A stretch of 64,000 bases of DNA from Coleophoma eucalyptorum (lineage: Eukaryota; Ascomycota; Leotiomycetes; Helotiales; Dermateaceae). Every line of letters begins with the position of its first letter. Positions within the stretch are counted from its first letter, which is position 1. This document shows positions 59,564 through 64,000 of this stretch, in pieces. The notes beneath the pieces are model-generated. The model was not told the origin of the DNA. It ran no database searches and worked only from the letters and a program-made list of their open reading frames with translations. The position numbers and the translations under genes were made by a program. The DNA lies in contig JALRME010000031.1 of NCBI GenBank assembly GCA_026120035.1, positions 1 through 64,000 on the forward strand, read 5' to 3'.

Positions 59564-60343
59564 TCAAATTTGTATCTCCTTTTCATATCGATAATCGCCC
59601 GACGTTCTGACCGCTCTCATCCGCCTCATATCCATGGTGTAATCCGGTACTGTTGTACTTATCGGTCTTGGAGCCATACTCGGTCTCTTCGTACCGTCGT
59701 CAACATAATGACCATGAACTACAAGCCCCTCCTTGTAGAAGTAATCGTCCTCTACGAATGATGGTCTTCTGACCGGTACTGGCCTTTGCGGTGGCTCTTG
59801 GATTCGAGACTCAATGCCAAATCTCTTCGAGCCGATAGGACTTTGCCACACAATCGCACCGATTCCACACGCGCCGAAGAAAGCGGAGAAGGCTACAGCG
59901 ATCCAACCCAGCGGACCTGCGTACGCTGTCACCACCAATGAGAGAAAAATAAATGCCGTGATTAGCAGGCCGTAAAGCACCATGCTTACAACGGTAGCGT
60001 ACCACATGACTATCCGTCGATCATTGCTGTCACTTGTCCCAAAGTACCGAATAGCCTGCGGACGCCATAGTGAGAGCGCCGAGGCAGCAAAGGAGGTGAT
60101 GGCAAGATCAAGAACGAAGCACAACCAAGAAATAGCTATGTAGTTCTGGATGGTGATGTCTGAGAATCCATAGTCGATCCACGGCGCGACAGGTGTTTGC
60201 AGAATCTTGGAAAAGGTTATCGAGGCTCCCAGGGTTGAGATGGCTGTTACCGTTGCGAAGAAATTATTGAAATATTCTGCCAGTCGCTCTCCTGGATGTT
60301 TTTGCGGCGAGATATTTGGTTCTGAATTTAATAATAAGGACAT
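59564..60343 (-). CDS. Unknown four-helix membrane protein
   Basis: Single exon, 259 residues; I do not recognise the family. Four hydrophobic segments: FFATVTAISTLGASITFSKI (~28-48), YIAISWLCFVLDLAITSFAA (~68-87), WYATVVSMVLYGLLITAFIF running on to AYAG (~112-140) and GWIAVAFSAFFGACGIGAIV (~145-164). The N-terminus is polar (NISPQKHPGERLAEYFNN) and the C-terminal ~90 residues are charged and Pro/Arg-rich with many tyrosines (VEDDYFYKEGLVVHGHYVDD), probably cytosolic. The even number of helices puts both ends on the same side. Codon pattern and the clean topology support a real gene. Channel, scaffold or sensor roles are all possible. Confidence 0.75.
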   Translation of the reverse strand: MSLLLNSEPNISPQKHPGERLAEYFNNFFATVTAISTLGASITFSKILQTPVAPWIDYGFSDITIQNYIAISWLCFVLDLAITSFAASALSLWRPQAIRYFGTSDSNDRRIVMWYATVVSMVLYGLLITAFIFLSLVVTAYAGPLGWIAVAFSAFFGACGIGAIVWQSPIGSKRFGIESRIQEPPQRPVPVRRPSFVEDDYFYKEGLVVHGHYVDDGTKRPSMAPRPISTTVPDYTMDMRRMRAVRTSGDYRYEKEIQI

Positions 60344-61242
60344 GGCGTTTCTTATTACTTCCCCTCCTGATTATATCCTCCTTATCAATGATGACAGTGC
60401 TGCTTGGTAAGGCGTTGTCAGGGCTACTCTAAACCAACGTCAGCAAAGGCAACTTCGATAGAGTTGCGACTCGTGCAACGAGATCTTGACAGATTTCTTA
60501 TCCTTTACGATTTCTCCTCAACAGGAAGTTAATCAAGGAGCAAGTGTTTAGTTGACCGGGAGACTAGGCGGGCGGCCTAAGTAATACAGATAGTATCCAG
60601 CCCGTTCCGTCAGCGGGTACGGTGGCACATATGACTGGTCGCTTAAAGGAGCCCCAAACGACATCTCCCGATAAGAGTCTTGGCGACGTTGACGGTACAG
60701 CAGCAGAAGCAGCATCGCCTTATCAGAATCCCAGCTGTACACAACACTAGAATAACTAGAGTAATGTAAAGCAAGTACTCAAGCTAAGTCACGGCGGGAA
60801 TGAGCATTATGTGTGTAGAAACTAGTGGTACTATCTCCTCAGTTGCTTTCAATTCCCAGGACTCCTCCTGAGTAAATGTAAGTGGGTGGCATGGTTCACT
60901 TATCTAGTCTATAAACAGAAATTTATCTTTGGCACTTAACAAGTCGCTTGCTGGCACTATTTTAATCGTTATCATGGCTGTTTGTCTTTGGTAGAGTCAG
61001 CAGGTTCGTTCGGACACGAAAACACACAGCCTCGATAATTGGCATTATAAATTCTGGTGCCAAAAGAACAATGGGGGTTTACTTCTGGCAAAGGGTAAGC
61101 TTATGTCAATTAAATGCCGTTTCACTTGGAGGCTTCAAATGCCGCATCCAGTCAACATTCGTCATTCATACTATAGATTTCTAGAGGTCCTGATTCTAAC
61201 TGCAAGCGCTAATGGACATGGAATTTCCAACACGGTATCTCC
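60344..61242. other. Intergenic region
   Basis: Promoter side of the four-helix protein and 3-prime side of the second rhodopsin-fold gene. No gene supported. Confidence 0.5.
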
Positions 61243-62690
61243 TCAGAGTACTTGGCCCGGATCAGGACTCTTCGCCCGATTCTCATCCCACTCCACTTCG
61301 GTCCTGATCAAGATTCCATTCGGAGGAATTTCATCATTCTTTATGCTTTCGGTGCCCGTGGTATCCTGACCACAAATCGAAGAAATGACTTTGTTATTCG
61401 GTAAAGGATCAAGCCCAAGGTCTATTTCATTGTAGAGTCTTCGAAACGGTCCTCCCTTTTTTGAATCCGAGTCTCCATTTAATCGTTCTTTACTTGTCAA
61501 ACAACGGCCATCATTAGTCTTCAGCCTGTGCGTAGACTTCATTTGCATGTTCTGGCCAAAAGTTCGTATACCGGAGACGCGAGTGACACATTGGAAAAGT
61601 GGACCTAATGTTGGTAGACATGCCGATATGATTCCTGATGCCGCCTCTACAACACTCCAAATCTCCGCGGGTGATAATGTCCCTATATTCCGAAAATTAA
61701 TCAGTAAAACTCCCAAGTTTGTCGGAGCTACTGAGCGTACAAGTTGGGTCTTCCCTCTTGTATGAAAACAAGGTTGTGAACCGGTAAATACTAGTAATTA
61801 TTACGCTAGAGGAACCATCAGCTTTCTCATTTGATGTATTACCATGGAAATAAACCTACAAGCTTCCTAACAAGAATACAACAGATAACTGAGCTTTATG
61901 TAATAAGCTCGTATGTAAGCTCCAGACGTGCGGCATTGGCAGAGCTAGTATTGCCACATCTGTCAAAATATTTGGTATGGCGTTTCCAACGAGAGAGGCT
62001 TTGAGGTTGGTACATCCACCAGGTAGGCTCGGGGTCCATGTTTTCTGAATTGGAACGCATTGGAATATAGATACCATGACGATAGAGAAGGCCCAGCTAA
62101 TAGTAATGCTCCCCAAGATATATGCCCCAATCTTAATACTTTGCATGGGAAAGATGCGCCGATACATCGAAAGGAGTGAAAGTTTTGTGCAGCATATGCA
62201 GACGACGTAAATGCATTCGAAAGCCATAAGTAGCTGTTTAATTATTACTCTCTTAGACCACTGAGAACAAAGGGTACCCGCCTACCTTCGCAAAAATTAC
62301 ACGATTCTCAGGAGCAATGGCAGCTGCATGTCTTCCCAGGCCATACTTGATGCCTAGCACGCCATTATCAGCATTCTATGTTGTATTAAATGATGAGGGG
62401 GGGGGGGTACTTGCCATAGATGCACAATGCTGCCATAACAAAAAGGAATCCCTATATTACAGTTAGTTAATATAGAGGTGAAGCTGGAGATTGAGTAAGA
62501 CCAAAGCCATAACCAACATCAGATCATCCAGACCTAGCCCAAACTTCCTCATCCTTCTTGCAACGAACCGAAGAATGACAAATGCAACTGCTAATACAAG
62601 AACAGCTACATTTGTCACCCGAAGGCCATTCTGTCGGTTCTCTGCGAGGTATGCTGCTAGAGTAGACGGATCCAGAGCGGTAGTTGACAT
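61243..62690 (-). CDS. PTH11-like rhodopsin-fold integral membrane protein
   Basis: Fungal rhodopsin-domain membrane protein; ligand unknown. Exons 62690-62502, 62451-62415, 62353-62286, 62233-61860, 61805-61732 and 61682-61243 all close in phase to 393 residues. Motifs: VAVLVLAVAFVILRFVARR, GLGLDDLMLVMAL, ALCIYGIKYGLGRHAAAIAP, YVVCICCTKLSLLSMYRRIF, FQCVPIQKTW, FVIITSIYRFTTLFSYK, AEIWSVVEAASGIISACLPT LGPL. The C-terminal ~120 residues are polar. Exon 2 is only 37 nt and is followed by a GC-AG intron (62414-62354, donor GCAAGT) that holds an 11-G run a few bases in. The first intron has a weak GTCTTA donor. I chose the start at 62690 (MSTTALDPST), the first ATG in frame. Confidence 0.86.
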
Positions 62691-64000
62691 GTCGAGACTT
62701 AGAGCTGCACATGATGTATGCAAACTCAGAGATATGCGTCCTTCTTAAAGCTAATCGCTTCCAAATGGATTCCTCTTAGCCATGATTACAAGGATCGTGT
62801 GTGTGGTCGGTCGCACATAGTAGCAATCTCCCAAGAGACAAAGACATTTGCACGCGCACTGACCCTCGGATTTTTATCTTTCCATACTTGCAGTAGCAAA
62901 GTAGGTTGATCTAACAACGGTTCATGAATCCTGATGGCCAGGCTAACGAGAAACCTGGCTGGTGGTTGAGATGAACCCGGGTTCCGGTATTGTACCGGTC
63001 AGAAATAAAGATCCTTCCCAAACCTTCCACAAATCTAGGTAATGATCTTCCTCACCGTTTATGGTCCTTGGAACTTGCGGTAGGACATAGCTTGAAGCTT
63101 GACCAGCTTTGGGTATCGCTCCTCAAGGATAAGATTGTCCGGTTTGGTGGGCTTCCACGTGTATTTCGAGACGATGCCTGCCAACGGCTTTCGAAGGCTA
63201 CCTGCTCTGCAGGTATGGAAGGCTCCAGCCAGACAATGATTCCTCGTGCTTTCCTAGCATCTTTCAAATGCCAGTTTCTATATAGGATTGGGATGGCTTC
63301 CTGGATGATTCAATATACGCTAAGAATTTACACGGAGACGACTCAAGTCTGGCTTTCCTAACTAGTCGTCAGTAGTCAAGCTTAAGTAAGTCTGGACCAG
63401 CTCCATGCCTCCCTGTACATACAGTTTCGCCAGGAGTACGAAGACACGAAATATCGTGTGTTCCTACTTTGTAAAGATCAAGGTAGGATTTTCATAAATT
63501 GAGTTTTACATCTCGTCGGGCGCGGAAGGATTCAGTGGGGCATACCGAGGTTGAGCTTGGGCCTTAAGCCCTGGGAAGAAGATATCTGCACCGGCGCTGC
63601 TGCCCATACTTTCGGATTCGCAATGAGATGCGTCGTTGCTTTCGAGGATCAGCCTCAGATGGATAAGAATCTTGATAAAGAGGGCGGTTCGGTGGCATTC
63701 AAAGTCTTAAGTGTGCGAAATACCGACATCATTCATTGGCAGCACTTTCCAATGTTCGGAGACCTTGAGAAGTGCTTTCTCGGATCCACAGCGAAACATT
63801 TCTCACAAGCTCTTGCACCATTTCGCGCACCTTCTAGTATTGTTGTGAATGCTGTAGACTCAGGGCTGATATGATTTTGTCATCCGACTCTCTGATCTTA
63901 CTACTTTCGAGGCAACTTGGTGGGCTCCAGTCGTGAGAGGTGCAATCGAGGCCCATGTCGATCGATGGTAGCACAGATCTCCTGTCGAAGATCATAGTCG
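62691..64000. other. Right flank with possible undefined gene
   Basis: No complete model. On the plus strand a protein-like run occurs near 63380-63480 (QLHASLYIQFRQEYEDTKY then RVFLLCKDQ, ending at a GTAGG donor-like site). Another at 63551-63871 contains AAAHTFGFAMRCVVAFEDQP and KEGGSVAFKVLSVRN, ending at a stop at 63872. They could be exons of one gene, but I could not join them in phase and recognise no family. The left part is the promoter side of the rhodopsin-fold gene. Confidence 0.3.

Noticed and set aside
1..64000. tRNA, rRNA, CRISPR or bacterial-type operon features
   Set aside because: I looked for GGTTCGA-type T-arms with matching acceptor stems and for regular spacer arrays and found none; the content is eukaryotic throughout.

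Overview
The window is from the nuclear genome of a filamentous ascomycete (Pezizomycotina). The genes are split by many short introns (mostly 50-80 nt), and the families are fungal: CFEM, PTH11-like rhodopsin-fold membrane proteins, Zn2Cys6 regulator, LaeA-like methyltransferase, fungal SLATT, DUF5672, DUF6640. A secreted class II-like peroxidase beside cell-wall and aromatic-degrading enzymes would fit a plant-associated or saprotrophic Leotiomycete, but the class is an inference and no marker here fixes it. I saw no tRNA, rRNA or CRISPR.

Left part (1-33 kb) is gene-sparse accessory sequence, mostly of secreted and membrane proteins: a secreted GH5 exo-1,3-beta-glucanase (2.5-3.9 kb), an extracellular intradiol dioxygenase (5.7-6.8 kb), a rhodopsin-fold membrane protein (7.6-8.7 kb), an MFS transporter (9.9-11.8 kb), a long repeat-rich ectodomain joined to a cytochrome b561-like membrane domain (12.6-15.1 kb), a CFEM membrane protein (18.1-19.5 kb), two type II membrane glycosyltransferase-like proteins (21.2-22.7 and 25.4-26.5 kb) on either side of a decayed Crypton-like tyrosine-recombinase transposon (23.3-24.4 kb), a secreted heme peroxidase (27.0-28.2 kb) and a mucin-like membrane protein with a 36-residue tandem repeat (30.3-32.0 kb).

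The middle (33.5-46.5 kb) is compact core genome: telomere protein Pot1 divergent from importin alpha, cohesin subunit Scc3 divergent from urease accessory protein UreD, and a LaeA-like methyltransferase in 11 exons. The right part returns to accessory content: a sugar transporter (48.0-50.2 kb), a long gene-poor stretch, a Zn2Cys6 regulator convergent with a fungal SLATT protein (54.0-56.6 kb), a DUF6640 protein, an orphan four-helix membrane protein and a second rhodopsin-fold membrane protein.

The gene models were built by hand by matching reading phase across each splice site, and nearly all close exactly. This exposed four GC-AG introns in three genes, all with the donor GCAAGT. No operon-like cluster or complete new system is evident. 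The most unusual items are the repeat-ectodomain/b561-like protein, the Crypton relic, the GC-AG introns and the methyltransferase micro-exons.
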